From Hydrogenothermaceae bacterium (GTDB lineage: Bacteria > Aquificota > Aquificia > Aquificales > Hydrogenothermaceae), in NCBI GenBank assembly GCA_015519975.1, contig WIAL01000034.1, positions 1-64,000 of the forward strand: DNA of 64,000 bases, written 5' to 3'. Shown piece after piece: positions 34,510-44,560 of the stretch (position 1 is the first letter of the stretch; each line of letters starts with the position of its first letter). The notes beneath the pieces were generated by a model, which was not told the origin of the DNA, did not search any database, and saw only the letters and a program-made list of their open reading frames with translations. The translations under genes and the position numbers were made by a program.

Positions 34510-35615
34510 TTCTTAGGATTTGCTGATGCTTTATATTTTAGATATGTTTCTATAAAGTTATCTAAATCTCCATCCATCACAGCCTGGATATTTCCTGTTT
34601 CACAGCCTGTTCTAAGGTCTTTAACCATCTGATAAGGATGAAATACATAAGATCTTATCTGACTACCCCAGCTTATATCTTTCTTCTCTCCTTCAAGCTC
34701 TTTTCTTTTTTCTTTCTGCTTTTCAAGCTCTAGCTGATAAAGTTTTGCTTTTAGCATTTGCATCGCTTTTGATCTGTTTTGAATTTGAGATCTTTCACTT
34801 TGGCAAGATACCACAATACCTGTAGGTATATGTGTAATTCTAACTGCAGAATCTGTTTTATTTACGTGCTGTCCTCCAGCTCCAGATGCTCTGAATGTAT
34901 CTATTCTTAAATCATCTTCATTTATCTCAACTTTAACATCTTCTCCTACTTCAGGAATTACTGAAACTGCAGCAAAAGATGTGTGTCTTCTTTTATTTGA
35001 ATCAAACGGTGAAATTCTAACAAGTCTATGAACGCCCTGCTCACCTTGCAGATATCCATAAGCATAAGGACCTTTTACAATAAATGTTGCACTTTTTATA
35101 CCTGCCACATCATCTGGCTGATAATCTACAATTTCAACATCATATCCGTTTTTCTCTGCCCATCTTAGATACATTCTAAGAAGCATCTCTGCCCAGTCAC
35201 ATGCTTCTACACCGCCTGAACCAGCCTGTACTGATACTATTGCATTTTTTGCGTCATACTCTCCTGAAAGCAGACTTTCAACTTCAAATTTATTTATAAG
35301 GGTTTCAAGGGAGTTTATTTCATTCTCAAGGTCTTTTTGTGCTTCCTCATCAGGTTCAAGTTCTAAAAGCTCAATATATTCTTCTAAATAATTTATTTTT
35401 TCTTTTATGTTTTTTAGTTTTTCAAGTTTATTTGCAAGGTAATTTCTTTTTGAAGATACTTCCTGAGCTTTTTGCTGGTCATTCCAAAAATCTGGAGAAG
35501 ACATTACTTTATCAAGTTCTTTTATTTCATTTTCTATATTTTCAGGTTTTGCTATTTCTTCAATCGTTTTAAACGTATTTTTAAGTTCGTCTAATTTTAT
35601 TTTAAGCTCTTCCAT
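34506..35615 (-). CDS. prfB: peptide chain release factor 2
   Basis: A 369-residue factor terminating at UGA and UAA codons. The GGQ loop is in [19 protein letters not shown] (about 240-258), and the anticodon-like SPF tripeptide is visible in [15 protein letters not shown] (about 201). The reading frame is continuous from an ordinary ATG, with no in-frame UGA near codon 25, so the programmed +1 frameshift used by many prfB genes is absent. Its stop overlaps the PAS-protein stop on the other strand. Confidence 0.96.
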   Translation of the reverse strand: MEELKIKLDELKNTFKTIEEIAKPENIENEIKELDKVMSSPDFWNDQQKAQEVSSKRNYLANKLEKLKNIKEKINYLEEYIELLELEPDEEAQKDLENEINSLETLINKFEVESLLSGEYDAKNAIVSVQAGSGGVEACDWAEMLLRMYLRWAEKNGYDVEIVDYQPDDVAGIKSATFIVKGPYAYGYLQGEQGVHRLVRISPFDSNKRRHTSFAAVSVIPEVGEDVKVEINEDDLRIDTFRASGAGGQHVNKTDSAVRITHIPTGIVVSCQSERSQIQNRSKAMQMLKAKLYQLELEKQKEKRKELEGEKKDISWGSQIRSYVFHPYQMVKDLRTGCETGNIQAVMDGDLDNFIETYLKYKASANPKN

Positions 35616-35680
35616 CTTACCCCTCTTTTTTATATTTTTGGGAAATTTAAGGAAATTTGTAATAATTTCAATAATTTATG

Positions 35681-36358
35681 TCATATATATTCCCATACAT
35701 CAACATCCGAGCCTGAAGGAAGATTATATAAACCTTTTGCAGTATTTAAAATCACTTTTGCAACTTTTTCAGGAGGGACTCCTCTATAGTTAGTCATTCT
35801 TGTTGCGGTCATACCTGGATTAACTGCATAAATTCTTAAACTCCTTTCTTCCAAAGCTAAAGACTGTGTAAAACCTCTTACTCCATATTTTGTGGCACAG
35901 TATGTTGTAAGTTCTGGAAATGGGCTTTTCCCTGCACCGCTTCCTATATTTATTATACAGTCTGTTATGTATGGTAAAAATATTTTTGTAATTTTTATTA
36001 ATCCTTCTAAATTAACTCTTACCTGAGCTTCTATTTCATCAAATGTTTGTTCTCTTAACGGCTTCCAGGCTAAAACGCCTGCATTGTTTATAAGTATATC
36101 TATTTTTCCATAAATTTCTTTTACATTTTCCCATAAATTAACAATACTTTTATTTTCCATAAGATTTAAATGAAATACTGAAACTTCCGGAGAGCCAAGT
36201 TCAACGCATTTTTCTTTTGCTTTAAAGGCTTCTTCTTTGTCTTTGTTATATGTAATAATTACTTTTGAACCTTCTTTTGCAAATTCAAATGCTGTAGCCC
36301 TTCCTATACCTATAGATGAGCCAGTTATTAAAATAACTTTATCTTTTAAGTCAATCAT
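35681..36358 (-). CDS. short-chain dehydrogenase/reductase
   Basis: A 225-residue classical SDR. The Rossmann loop TGSSIGIGRATA lies at about 13-24, NNAGVLAW at about 90-97, and the catalytic serine with Y-x3-K in NIGSGAGKSPFPELTTYCATKYG (about 137-159). Substrate unknown. The N-terminal lysine-containing DLKDKVILITG and the ITYNKDKEEA loop suggest NADP(H) preference, which is inference. It follows a small membrane gene by 7 bases and is the last gene of a minus-strand run from mutL. Confidence 0.88.
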   Translation of the reverse strand: MIDLKDKVILITGSSIGIGRATAFEFAKEGSKVIITYNKDKEEAFKAKEKCVELGSPEVSVFHLNLMENKSIVNLWENVKEIYGKIDILINNAGVLAWKPLREQTFDEIEAQVRVNLEGLIKITKIFLPYITDCIINIGSGAGKSPFPELTTYCATKYGVRGFTQSLALEERSLRIYAVNPGMTATRMTNYRGVPPEKVAKVILNTAKGLYNLPSGSDVDVWEYI

Positions 36359-36365
36359 AAGATTA

Positions 36366-36671
36366 TTATACTTCTAAAAGTTTTAAAGATAAAACAACTA
36401 AAGCTGTAAAAACAGCTGAAAATATATGTGAAATAAATATTTTTGCAGGACAGATATTGCAAACTGCTTTGGTTATAAAAAAAGCAAAAAATAAGGCAAA
36501 AATAATACTTATAGAAACAGATTTTACGATAAAAAATAACAGATAAAATATACTTACAGTTACAAACGAAATAAAAATTCCTTTAAAAACCGGCAAATTT
36601 AGCTTTAAAACTTTTGAGAAAAATATAAATAGCAGAGAATAAGCAAAAAAACTAATAATAACTTCTACCAA
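36366..36671 (-). CDS. hypothetical membrane protein
   Basis: A 101-residue protein with three or four predicted membrane helices and a C-x2-C (VCNICPAK) between the second and third. The start is TTG overlapping the midA-like stop by 7 bases, so it relies on coupling. No family was recognised. Phe/Ile/Val richness is typical of small inner-membrane proteins. Confidence 0.55.
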   Translation of the reverse strand: MVEVIISFFAYSLLFIFFSKVLKLNLPVFKGIFISFVTVSIFYLLFFIVKSVSISIIFALFFAFFITKAVCNICPAKIFISHIFSAVFTALVVLSLKLLEV

Positions 36672-37822
36672 AGTTTATACCTATCTGTTTGTGGAGGCAT
36701 TATTTCAAGACCTTTGACCAATGGATTTTCTACATTTTTAGCTTGTACTAAAACCTTAAATTTTTCTCCCATACCTTTTGGAATCACAAGAGTTTTTAAG
36801 CGATTCATTCTTTCATAAGATCTGTAATCTCCAATTTCTTGAAGTGTTTCAAATATTTCAAGAAGTCCAAGATTTGTTAAAAAATGAGCCTGATCTGTAA
36901 AACCTACAGTTTCTAAATCTTTTAACTTTCCATAATAACTTAAAGCTGAAAAGTTTACGTGAGAGGTTATATCCTGAAGCCCTACATTTTCATAAAAGTT
37001 TTCAGAGTATTTATGTTTATGATAGCAAAGAAGTGTTCCTTTCATTCTATAAGGCTTGTAAAGCTCTTTTGAAGGATATCCATAGTCTATGGTTATTATA
37101 TAGCCTTTTTTTAGTTTTTCTGCAATTTTCATTATATAATCTTTAGCATCTAAATTAACTTCTGTTGTCATTCCTTCTGGAAGGTTAATTTTTAACTGGT
37201 TTAAGTATTCAGTTATTTCTTGCGATGCTGGTTTTTCTATTTCTATAACATTATCATTTTCATCCAAAGTTATAAATATCTGGTAAATTTGACCATTTTT
37301 CTTTCTTATCACATCAACAGGAAATGCATCAAAAAGCTCATTTGAAAAAATAACTCCTTCTATGGAGTTGTCTTCAAAATCAATGATATCTTGTTTCCAT
37401 GCTACATTTTTAAAATCTTTTAAAAGTTCTTTTTGCAGTTTTATGTGATAGGGAGATTTTTCAATTATAAAGTAGGTAGTTTTTTCAAAAACATTCGGAT
37501 ATTCGTCTTTTAATGTGGATAAAATATCATAAGCTAAATATCCTTTACCTGCTCCTATTTCAACTATTTGAAAATTATCTGTATTTAGTTTTTTAAAAAT
37601 TTCTGCAAACTGTTTTGCGAGCAGCTGTCCAAATACAGGGTCAAGTTCTGATGATGTGAAAAAATCCCCGTATCCCCCAATTTTAGATTTATCTGAGGTA
37701 TAATATCCAAGTTCTGGATAATAAAGTGCAATATCCATAAACTCTTTAAAGGAAATACTTCCTTTTTCTTTTATCCTATTTTTGATAATATTTACAAGCT
37801 CAGGTTTTCCTGTCAACTTCAT
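36665..37822 (-). CDS. SAM-dependent methyltransferase, MidA/NDUFAF7 family
   Basis: A 385-residue class I methyltransferase of PF02636. Features: the N-terminal ISFKEFMDIALYYPELGYYTS, GDFFTSSELDPVFGQLLA, the SAM-binding IVEIGAGKGYLAYDI (about 86-100), SNELFDAFPVDV and YIITIDYGYPSKELY. The eukaryotic relative NDUFAF7 dimethylates an arginine of a complex I subunit (NDUFS2), so a respiratory complex I target is possible. The start overlaps the glnD stop by 4 bases. Confidence 0.85.
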   Translation of the reverse strand: MKLTGKPELVNIIKNRIKEKGSISFKEFMDIALYYPELGYYTSDKSKIGGYGDFFTSSELDPVFGQLLAKQFAEIFKKLNTDNFQIVEIGAGKGYLAYDILSTLKDEYPNVFEKTTYFIIEKSPYHIKLQKELLKDFKNVAWKQDIIDFEDNSIEGVIFSNELFDAFPVDVIRKKNGQIYQIFITLDENDNVIEIEKPASQEITEYLNQLKINLPEGMTTEVNLDAKDYIMKIAEKLKKGYIITIDYGYPSKELYKPYRMKGTLLCYHKHKYSENFYENVGLQDITSHVNFSALSYYGKLKDLETVGFTDQAHFLTNLGLLEIFETLQEIGDYRSYERMNRLKTLVIPKGMGEKFKVLVQAKNVENPLVKGLEIMPPQTDRYKLW

Positions 37823-40410
37823 TTTTTTATTACCTTTAAAAGTTCTTTTTTTACTTTCTCTAAAAGTTTCTCATCAGTGATTTTTTCTTTTTGCGGAGTT
37901 CTAACATAAAATGCGTCTCTTGCCCTTTCTCCCTGTGTTGTAACTTTTGCAATATGAACGTATATATCAAATTTTGAAAATACATAAATTATGTCAAACA
38001 AAAGACCTATTCTGTCTTCTGCAGAAACATCAAATATTGTGTACTGGTCAGAGGTTTTATTGTCTATTTTTACGAATGTTGGCGGAGGTATTGTATTTAC
38101 TTTAAATCCTTTATATTTAATTGTTTTTCTAATGTCGTCTAACGTTATTAAACCTTTCTTGTAATCATTAAAGATAGTTAAAAACTTTTCAAACTTTTGC
38201 TGGCTTACTGATTCTAAAGCTGGTGTTGAAATTTGAGAAGCTATTAATCTTGTACCATCTTTTCTTGAAAAACTATAAATAGAAAGAATATTAAGTCCCA
38301 TAGAACTGATTATTCCAGTAAATATAAGAAGCGGATTTTCAATATCATTAACAGCCATAATTATCTCCGAAAATCCTACATTTATGTTCTCCTCAAAATA
38401 AAACTGTGGATCACCTGTTTTTAAAAGCCTATATTCAAGCTCCATATGTTTTAAAATTTCATCTGCAGGTATTGAATTTAAATAGTATTTAGATACTCTG
38501 GAAAGAAGTTCCTCTGCTGTTTCCAATCCATATTTTTCTTCAAGTGCACCTTTAACTTTTGCAATTTTTTCTTCAAATAATCTATTACTGTATTCTTGAG
38601 CTGTTATACCTTCCCTTAATATGTTGTAAGCCTTTGTATAAAGCTCCATTAAAAGGGTTTGTTTCCAGTCATTCCACACATTTGGTCCAACAGCATTTGC
38701 ATCACACCATGTTAAAACTGTAAGCATTTTTAAAAATTCTGTGTTTTTTACAATTTTTATAAAATCGTCTAAAACTTTTGGGTCGTTTATGTTTCTTCTT
38801 TGTGAAACTTTTGCCATTTCAAGATGATGAAGTACTAAATCACTAACAATTTTTGCATCTCTTTTTGAATATCCAAAACGTGTTAATATATCAACTGCCA
38901 TTTTAGCACCTAAAGTTGAATGGTCTGTATTATGACCCTTCCCAATATCGTGTAAAAATATAGCCCATATTAAAAGATCTTTTCTTTCAATGTCTTTATA
39001 TATCTCATAAATTGGTTTTTTGTGTGGATTATCAAGCTTTTTCAGTCCTTCAAGCATTTCTACAGCTTTTATCGCGTGTGCATCTGTAGTGTACTTGTGA
39101 TAGGCATCGTACTGAAAATAACATCTTTGATATCCAAACTCTGGGATTAAATCATCTATAACATAAAAATCCTGCATCTTTCTAAGGGTATTCGGAAGAT
39201 TTTTTACTTCAGAAAATATTTCTCTTACGAGCCTTTGTACTTCAGGATTATTTGTTTCTTCTTTCAGTTTTTTCTCATTTTTTCTAAGTAAATACTCAAG
39301 CTGGGAAGAAAAATCAAGATGATAGTCTTTGTAGTATTTAAAAGCTTTTAGTATATTTGCAGGATTTCTTTCAAATTTTGCAGGGTTTATAACTTCAAGC
39401 TCCGTTGATGTTCTTGCGAAAACATCATCAATAGGTGTATGTATTTCTATTTCGTTTTCTTCTGTAAGGTTTTTTAAAATTCTTTTTGTAATAGTATTTA
39501 TAGATTTGGCATTTAAGTAATAAAGTTTCATCATCTGTTCAACAGATTTTCTTAATGTTTCTTCATCATCATCCTCTTTTGCAAAGTTTAGTTTTTTTGC
39601 TACCTCTTCTTGTAGTGGAAAAACAAGTACATCACATTTTTTATTACATATAAGGTGCATCTGATTTCTTATTTTAAGAATGAAATCATAGGCTCTTTCA
39701 AGTTCTACATATTCTTCTTCAAGAATGATATTTTTTTCTACAAAATATCTGTAGTCTTCAACATCATCTAAGACTTTTGCTATCCAGTAGACTTCATGAA
39801 AATCTCTAAGCCCCCCTTCACCTTCTTTTACATGGGGTTCCATCATGTATATACTGCTACCTGTTTTTTGATATCTTGATTTTCTTGATTTTAATGTTGC
39901 ACTTATATAAGCATGTTTTTTTCTTCTTATTAAGTTTTTAAACTTTTTTATAAGTTTTTGATATATCCCTTCATTACCCCATAAAAGTCTTCCCTGAAGA
40001 AGTGAAGTTGCTACTGTTAAATCTTCATCTGCAAGTTTCATAAATGTTTGAATATCCCTTGGTGAAAATCCAATATCAACTTTTAGATCAAGTAGCATAT
40101 AATAGAAACTTTCAAGGCCTGCCTTTAATTTTTCAAAGTTTGACTCTTCAAAAACTAGAGATATATCTATGTCTGATTTAAAGCAAAGCTCCCTTCTTCC
40201 ATATCCGCCTAAAACCACAATAGAAACATCTTCTGGATTATCAAAAGCAAGATTTGCAAATCCTTTTATTGTTTCATCTGTTAAGTCTGAAAGTGCCCTT
40301 ACTGTATTAAGTCCAGATTCACCGCTGTAATGGTTTTTTATAATTTCTTCTTTTTTTGAAAAATAATTTTCTAGCAATTTATTTTTATCAGTAATATTTA
40401 CTTTTTCCAT
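37819..40410 (-). CDS. glnD: PII uridylyltransferase / uridylyl-removing enzyme
   Basis: An 863-residue nitrogen sensor. The nucleotidyltransferase domain has GGYGRRELCFKSDIDISLVF (about 68-87). The HD domain, which removes UMP, has LWAIFLHDIGKGHNTDHSTLGA (about 484-505). Two C-terminal ACT domains sense glutamine (about 690-863). The order and length match GlnD. Its PII target is not in the window, although an Amt transporter is at 9.8 kb. It overlaps mutL by one base, with no functional link evident. Confidence 0.95.
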   Translation of the reverse strand: MEKVNITDKNKLLENYFSKKEEIIKNHYSGESGLNTVRALSDLTDETIKGFANLAFDNPEDVSIVVLGGYGRRELCFKSDIDISLVFEESNFEKLKAGLESFYYMLLDLKVDIGFSPRDIQTFMKLADEDLTVATSLLQGRLLWGNEGIYQKLIKKFKNLIRRKKHAYISATLKSRKSRYQKTGSSIYMMEPHVKEGEGGLRDFHEVYWIAKVLDDVEDYRYFVEKNIILEEEYVELERAYDFILKIRNQMHLICNKKCDVLVFPLQEEVAKKLNFAKEDDDEETLRKSVEQMMKLYYLNAKSINTITKRILKNLTEENEIEIHTPIDDVFARTSTELEVINPAKFERNPANILKAFKYYKDYHLDFSSQLEYLLRKNEKKLKEETNNPEVQRLVREIFSEVKNLPNTLRKMQDFYVIDDLIPEFGYQRCYFQYDAYHKYTTDAHAIKAVEMLEGLKKLDNPHKKPIYEIYKDIERKDLLIWAIFLHDIGKGHNTDHSTLGAKMAVDILTRFGYSKRDAKIVSDLVLHHLEMAKVSQRRNINDPKVLDDFIKIVKNTEFLKMLTVLTWCDANAVGPNVWNDWKQTLLMELYTKAYNILREGITAQEYSNRLFEEKIAKVKGALEEKYGLETAEELLSRVSKYYLNSIPADEILKHMELEYRLLKTGDPQFYFEENINVGFSEIIMAVNDIENPLLIFTGIISSMGLNILSIYSFSRKDGTRLIASQISTPALESVSQQKFEKFLTIFNDYKKGLITLDDIRKTIKYKGFKVNTIPPPTFVKIDNKTSDQYTIFDVSAEDRIGLLFDIIYVFSKFDIYVHIAKVTTQGERARDAFYVRTPQKEKITDEKLLEKVKKELLKVIKK

Positions 40411-41996
40411 TATTTCCTTCCTACATACTTTTTAATTTCATCCATAGAAATTTTATAATATATGGGTCTTCCGTGGGGACACAAGTTTGGATTGTCTGTT
40501 TTTAACCACTGTTCTATTAAACTGTAGGCTTTTTCTTTATTTAGTTTATCTCCAGCTTTTACAGACATTTTACATGCCATTTTTGAAAATATTTCCTGAG
40601 CAGTTATATGAAGATTTCCTGTTTCCACAACATCTTGAAGTGTTTTTTCAGCACTTGATAGTGATAGATTGTATGGTATAGCTTTCAAAATTAAAATATT
40701 TTTATCTGTTTCATAACTAAATCCAATTTCATTTAATCTTTCTTTTAAAATCTCAAATTTTTGAATTTCATCTGGAGAAAATTTTAAAATTACAGGACTT
40801 ATAAGATTTTGGGATGGTATTTTACCTTTTTCTAAAAATTCCTCCATTAAAAGTTCATAAAATATTCTTTCATGAGCAACGTGCTGGTCTATAAAATAAA
40901 CTTCTCCGTTAAAATAAACTATTAAAAATGTATCCTCAACCTGACCAATTATTTCAAATCTTGAATCCTTTAAATAAGAAGCTGTTTTTTGAGCAATTGT
41001 TTGGCTGTTTTCATTTTGAAAACTGTAAGAAACAGTTTTTTTTGTAAACTGGTTTAGATTTTCCTCTAAAGCTGACTTTATTAATGATACAACAGATGAT
41101 TCTTTTACAAACTTTACCTCTTCTTTTGCAGGGTGAACATTAAAATCAACAAAATATGATGGAAATTCAAAGAATAAAATGTAAAAGTTATCTCCTATTA
41201 TCTGTTTTATAGTGTTTGAAATTATATAATTTCGTACAGGTCTTTTATTAATAAATATATATTTTTTTCTGGAAGAGATACTTTTTGTAGAGACAAATCC
41301 TTTTACACTTCCTACAGCCCCTTCATAATCTATCTCTATCAATGAATTTTTATAATCTTCTCCAAGTATTGATAAAATTCTATCTTTTAGTGTAGAAGGG
41401 TAAAAATCAAAAATCTTTTTACCGTCAACTTCAAGGGAAAAATATTTATCAGTATGTAAAAATGAGTACTTTGAAAAAATATCTAAAAGATGAATCAGCT
41501 CAGTTCTTTCTGATTTTAAAAATTTTTGCCTTGCCGGAACGTTAAAAAATAAATCTTTTACCTCAACTGTTGTTCCTATGCTGTGCCCCTTTTCTTGAAG
41601 GTATTTTATTTTCCCTCCTTCTATGTAAAGCTCACTTCCAATAACTTCATCTATTGTTCTTGATGATATTTTAAACTTTGAAACAGCGGATATACTGGAT
41701 AAAGCCTCACCTCTAAACCCATAAGTGTTTAAATTAAAAAGGTCGTCAATGTTTGAAATTTTACTGGTTGAAAATCTTTTTACTGCATTTACTATGTCAT
41801 CTTTCGATATTCCATGACCGTTGTCTTTAACTTTTATAAATCTTTTTCCGCCTTTTTCTATGCTTACATCTACTTTATTTGCATTTGCATCCAGTGCATT
41901 TTCAATCAGTTCTTTAAGAACATTTGCCGGCCTTTCTACAACTTCCCCGGCAGCTATTTTGTTTATAACCTCTTCGCTTAACTGTTTAATTTTCAA
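40410..41996 (-). CDS. mutL: DNA mismatch repair protein MutL
   Basis: 528 residues. The GHKL ATPase N-terminus shows IAAGEVVERPANVLKELIENALDA (motif I), DNGHGISKDD and TYGFRGEALSSI (about 88-99). The C-terminal dimerisation domain holds the endonuclease motif DQHVAHERIFYE at about 370-381; it fits D-Q-H-A-x2-E-x4-E except Ala to Val. A C-terminal CPHGRP metal-binding motif is also present. This MutL should therefore nick DNA itself, as in bacteria lacking MutH. Confidence 0.95.
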   Translation of the reverse strand: MKIKQLSEEVINKIAAGEVVERPANVLKELIENALDANANKVDVSIEKGGKRFIKVKDNGHGISKDDIVNAVKRFSTSKISNIDDLFNLNTYGFRGEALSSISAVSKFKISSRTIDEVIGSELYIEGGKIKYLQEKGHSIGTTVEVKDLFFNVPARQKFLKSERTELIHLLDIFSKYSFLHTDKYFSLEVDGKKIFDFYPSTLKDRILSILGEDYKNSLIEIDYEGAVGSVKGFVSTKSISSRKKYIFINKRPVRNYIISNTIKQIIGDNFYILFFEFPSYFVDFNVHPAKEEVKFVKESSVVSLIKSALEENLNQFTKKTVSYSFQNENSQTIAQKTASYLKDSRFEIIGQVEDTFLIVYFNGEVYFIDQHVAHERIFYELLMEEFLEKGKIPSQNLISPVILKFSPDEIQKFEILKERLNEIGFSYETDKNILILKAIPYNLSLSSAEKTLQDVVETGNLHITAQEIFSKMACKMSVKAGDKLNKEKAYSLIEQWLKTDNPNLCPHGRPIYYKISMDEIKKYVGRK

Positions 41997-42014
41997 TTTT
42001 TCACCTTAAAAAAC

Positions 42015-42043
42015 TTGATTTTATTCTAATTTAGGGATATGTT
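42015..42043 (+). promoter_or_regulatory. candidate promoter of the DUF5335 gene
   Basis: TTGATT (42015-42020) and TATGTT (42038-42043) with a 17-base spacer lie in the 89-base divergent gap between mutL and the gene at 42086. Several other AT-rich hexamers are nearby, so the assignment is tentative. Confidence 0.4.
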
Positions 42044-42085
42044 AATTTATGCTAATAAAAATTATAACCAAAGGAGGGCACGTCA

Positions 42086-42418
42086 ATGGCAGTAAGAAAA
42101 CTTGAAAAATCTGAATGGGAATCTTACTTTAACGAGTGGGATAAAAAGTATAGGGAAGGTCTTGTTCCAAAAAGAGATGTTCAGATTGAAATAGTAAATC
42201 CTGAACTTGGCGACCAAGTGGAAACTCACTGGCAGGAACTAGTAGGGCTAGATTATGACCCAAAAGATGATGTTTTTGAAGTTGCAGCAGAAAGACACGA
42301 CCATATAATCCACAGACCAACCGAGATTTATGTTGATGAAGAAAATGATGACATAAAAGTTGTAGAAATTGTTCAATGGGATGGAACTAAGCATATAGTT
42401 TCATTTAGAACTAAGTAA
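42086..42418 (+). CDS. DUF5335-family protein
   Basis: A 110-residue soluble protein. The pattern MAVRKLEKSEWESYFNEW, ELGDQVETHWQELVGLDYDPKDDVFEVA and PTEIYVDEENDDIKVVEIV fits DUF5335, a small beta-rich family of unknown function. AAAGGAGG gives a strong ribosome site. It is a single-gene transcript ending at a terminator shared with murA. Confidence 0.8.
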   Translation: MAVRKLEKSEWESYFNEWDKKYREGLVPKRDVQIEIVNPELGDQVETHWQELVGLDYDPKDDVFEVAAERHDHIIHRPTEIYVDEENDDIKVVEIVQWDGTKHIVSFRTK

Positions 42419-42425
42419 TAAATTA

Positions 42426-42445
42426 GGGGCTTTACTGCCCCTTTA
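42426..42445 (+). terminator. terminator between the convergent DUF5335 and murA genes
   Basis: GGGGC (42426-42430), a 6-base loop and GCCCC (42437-42441), then TTTA. The hairpin overlaps the murA stop codon and may act in both directions. Confidence 0.7.
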
Positions 42446-43727
42446 TTCTTTTTTCTAATTCAGCTCCAATGTTTTTTAATTTTTCATCAATATATTCATA
42501 TCCTCTATAAAGATGATAAATATCTTCAATTTCAGTTGTACCTTCAGCTGCTAAACCAGCTATTACCATTGCAGCACTTGCCCGAAGGTCTGTTGCTTTA
42601 ACTTTTGCCCCTTCAAGTTTTTGTACTCCTTTAATAACAGCAATGTTATTTTTTGAATCAACTTTTATATTAGCTCCAAGTCTGTTTAGTTCATCTGCAT
42701 GCATAAATCTATTTTCAAATATGTTTTCTTTTATTTTTGATGTGCCGCTTGCAAAACTCAGTAGTACCATTATTTGTGCCTGAAGATCTGTTGGAAAATA
42801 AGGGTATTCTTTAGTTTCTATACTTGCAGGTTTTAAATTTTTAGCTTTTTTTATAAAGGCTGTATTTTTTCCAATTTTTACAATATCTACACCGATATTA
42901 TTTAAAGTTTCATTGAAACATTCTAAATATTCAAAAGGGTAATTTTCTATTGTAATGCCTTCTCCGCAAAGTGCAGAAAGGACTGCAAATGTTCCTGCTT
43001 CTATTCTGTCAGGTATTACAGCATGCCGTGCTTTACCTAATGATTTTACTCCTTCTATAACTATTGTATCGCTTCCGGCACCTTCTATTTTTGCGCCCAT
43101 TTTTATTAAAAGATTTGCAAGGTCTGAAACCTCTGGTTCCTTAGCAGCATTTTTAATTATAGTTTTTCCTTTTGCGAGTACTGCTGCCATCATTATGTTT
43201 TCTGTTCCTGTTACTGTAATTTTTTCAAAAGTTATCTTGGTGCCTTTTAAACCATTTGGAGCTTTTGCTATAATGTCACCTTCTTTTAATGTTATCTGTG
43301 CTCCCATTTTTTGAAGTGCTTTTAAATGAAGGTCTACAGGACGGCTACCTATTGCACAACCTCCAGGAAGAGCAACCCTTGCATATCCAAATCTTGTAAG
43401 CATAGGTCCCAAGACTAGTATTGATGCTCTCATTTTTGAAACATAATCATAACTTGCTGAAAGGTTTGGCTGATTTTCAAATTTCAGTAAAAGTCTATTA
43501 TCTTGATAAATACTTTTAATTCCAATATCATTTAGCAGTTTAAGCATTGTGTTTGTATCAAGTAAATCAGGGACATTTTCAAGTATTAAATACTCATCAG
43601 TAAGTATTGAAGCTGCCATATTTGGAAGGGCTGCATTTTTTGCACCTGACACATAAAGTTTACCTTTTAAGTTCCTATTTCCTTTTATAACAAGGACTTC
43701 TCCTTTGTTTTCGGTTTTTATGTTCAT
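42432..43727 (-). CDS. murA: UDP-N-acetylglucosamine 1-carboxyvinyltransferase
   Basis: First committed enzyme of peptidoglycan synthesis, 431 residues. The PEP-binding active-site cysteine is C124 in LPGGCAIGSRPVDLH, which predicts fosfomycin sensitivity because the Cys is not Asp. The start region NLKGKLYVSGAKNAALP and the C-terminal RASAAMVIAGLAAEGTTEI are typical. The start overlaps the prmC stop by 4 bases. Confidence 0.96.
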   Translation of the reverse strand: MNIKTENKGEVLVIKGNRNLKGKLYVSGAKNAALPNMAASILTDEYLILENVPDLLDTNTMLKLLNDIGIKSIYQDNRLLLKFENQPNLSASYDYVSKMRASILVLGPMLTRFGYARVALPGGCAIGSRPVDLHLKALQKMGAQITLKEGDIIAKAPNGLKGTKITFEKITVTGTENIMMAAVLAKGKTIIKNAAKEPEVSDLANLLIKMGAKIEGAGSDTIVIEGVKSLGKARHAVIPDRIEAGTFAVLSALCGEGITIENYPFEYLECFNETLNNIGVDIVKIGKNTAFIKKAKNLKPASIETKEYPYFPTDLQAQIMVLLSFASGTSKIKENIFENRFMHADELNRLGANIKVDSKNNIAVIKGVQKLEGAKVKATDLRASAAMVIAGLAAEGTTEIEDIYHLYRGYEYIDEKLKNIGAELEKRIKGQ

Positions 43728-44560
43728 TTTTTCTCCCCTATTACTACTCTATATATTCCTTGAAGGTCTTTTACTTTTTCGGTTTTTAATCCTTTTTTTT
43801 GCAGTAATTTTTCAACTTTTTCTGCTTGGTTGTATCCAACTTCAAATGCAAAAAATCCATTTTCTTTCAATAATTTATATCCTTCGTTTATTATATCTTT
43901 GTAAAACTCAAGTCCTTCATCTTTTGCAATTAATGCTTCCTTTGGTTCTTTCTTTACTTCTGGCTGAAGACTTTCATATTCATACTGCGGTATATATGGA
44001 GGATTTGAAACTATAAAATCGTATTTTCCTTTTATGCTTTTTAATTTATCAGTTTTGATAATAGATAGTCTTTCATCAACACCATGTATTTTAGCATTTT
44101 CTTTTGCTGTTTTTACAGCTTTTTCTGATATATCTGTTGCAATCATTCTAAGGTCTGGTTTATTTTTCAATAAAGATATTGATATACATCCACTTCCTAC
44201 TCCAACTTCAATACCGGTTGGGTTTTTTCTATTTTTTATTCTTTTTAAAACTTCTTCAACCAGTATTTCTGTTTCGGGACGAGGTATCAAAACACCCTCT
44301 TCTACTTTGAAAGGTAGTCCATAAAATTCTTTTTCTCCTGTAATGTAAGCAATAGGTGTTCTATTTGCTCTTTTTTCAACAAGTTTAAAAAATTTTTCTA
44401 CTATTTCTTGTGAGAGTTCCTCATTTTCTTTTATTATCAGCTTCCATCTTGGAATTTTTAAAATATAGGATAGTAAAATCTGTGCATCTAAAACTGGTGT
44501 TTCAATCCCCGCTTTTTTTAATTTTTCTACAGCTTTTTTTAACGCATCCTTTATTTTCAC
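43724..44560 (-). CDS. prmC: release factor glutamine methyltransferase PrmC (HemK)
   Basis: A 278-residue SAM-dependent enzyme that N5-methylates the GGQ glutamine of release factors. The catalytic NPPY motif is in DFIVSNPPYIPQYE (about 181-194), and the SAM loop is IEVGVGSGCISISL (about 117-130). The N-terminal helical domain (1-85) recognises the release factor. The prfB product at 34.5-35.6 kb is an expected substrate. The gene overlaps the rlmI-like gene by 4 bases. Confidence 0.93.
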   Translation of the reverse strand: MKIKDALKKAVEKLKKAGIETPVLDAQILLSYILKIPRWKLIIKENEELSQEIVEKFFKLVEKRANRTPIAYITGEKEFYGLPFKVEEGVLIPRPETEILVEEVLKRIKNRKNPTGIEVGVGSGCISISLLKNKPDLRMIATDISEKAVKTAKENAKIHGVDERLSIIKTDKLKSIKGKYDFIVSNPPYIPQYEYESLQPEVKKEPKEALIAKDEGLEFYKDIINEGYKLLKENGFFAFEVGYNQAEKVEKLLQKKGLKTEKVKDLQGIYRVVIGEKK

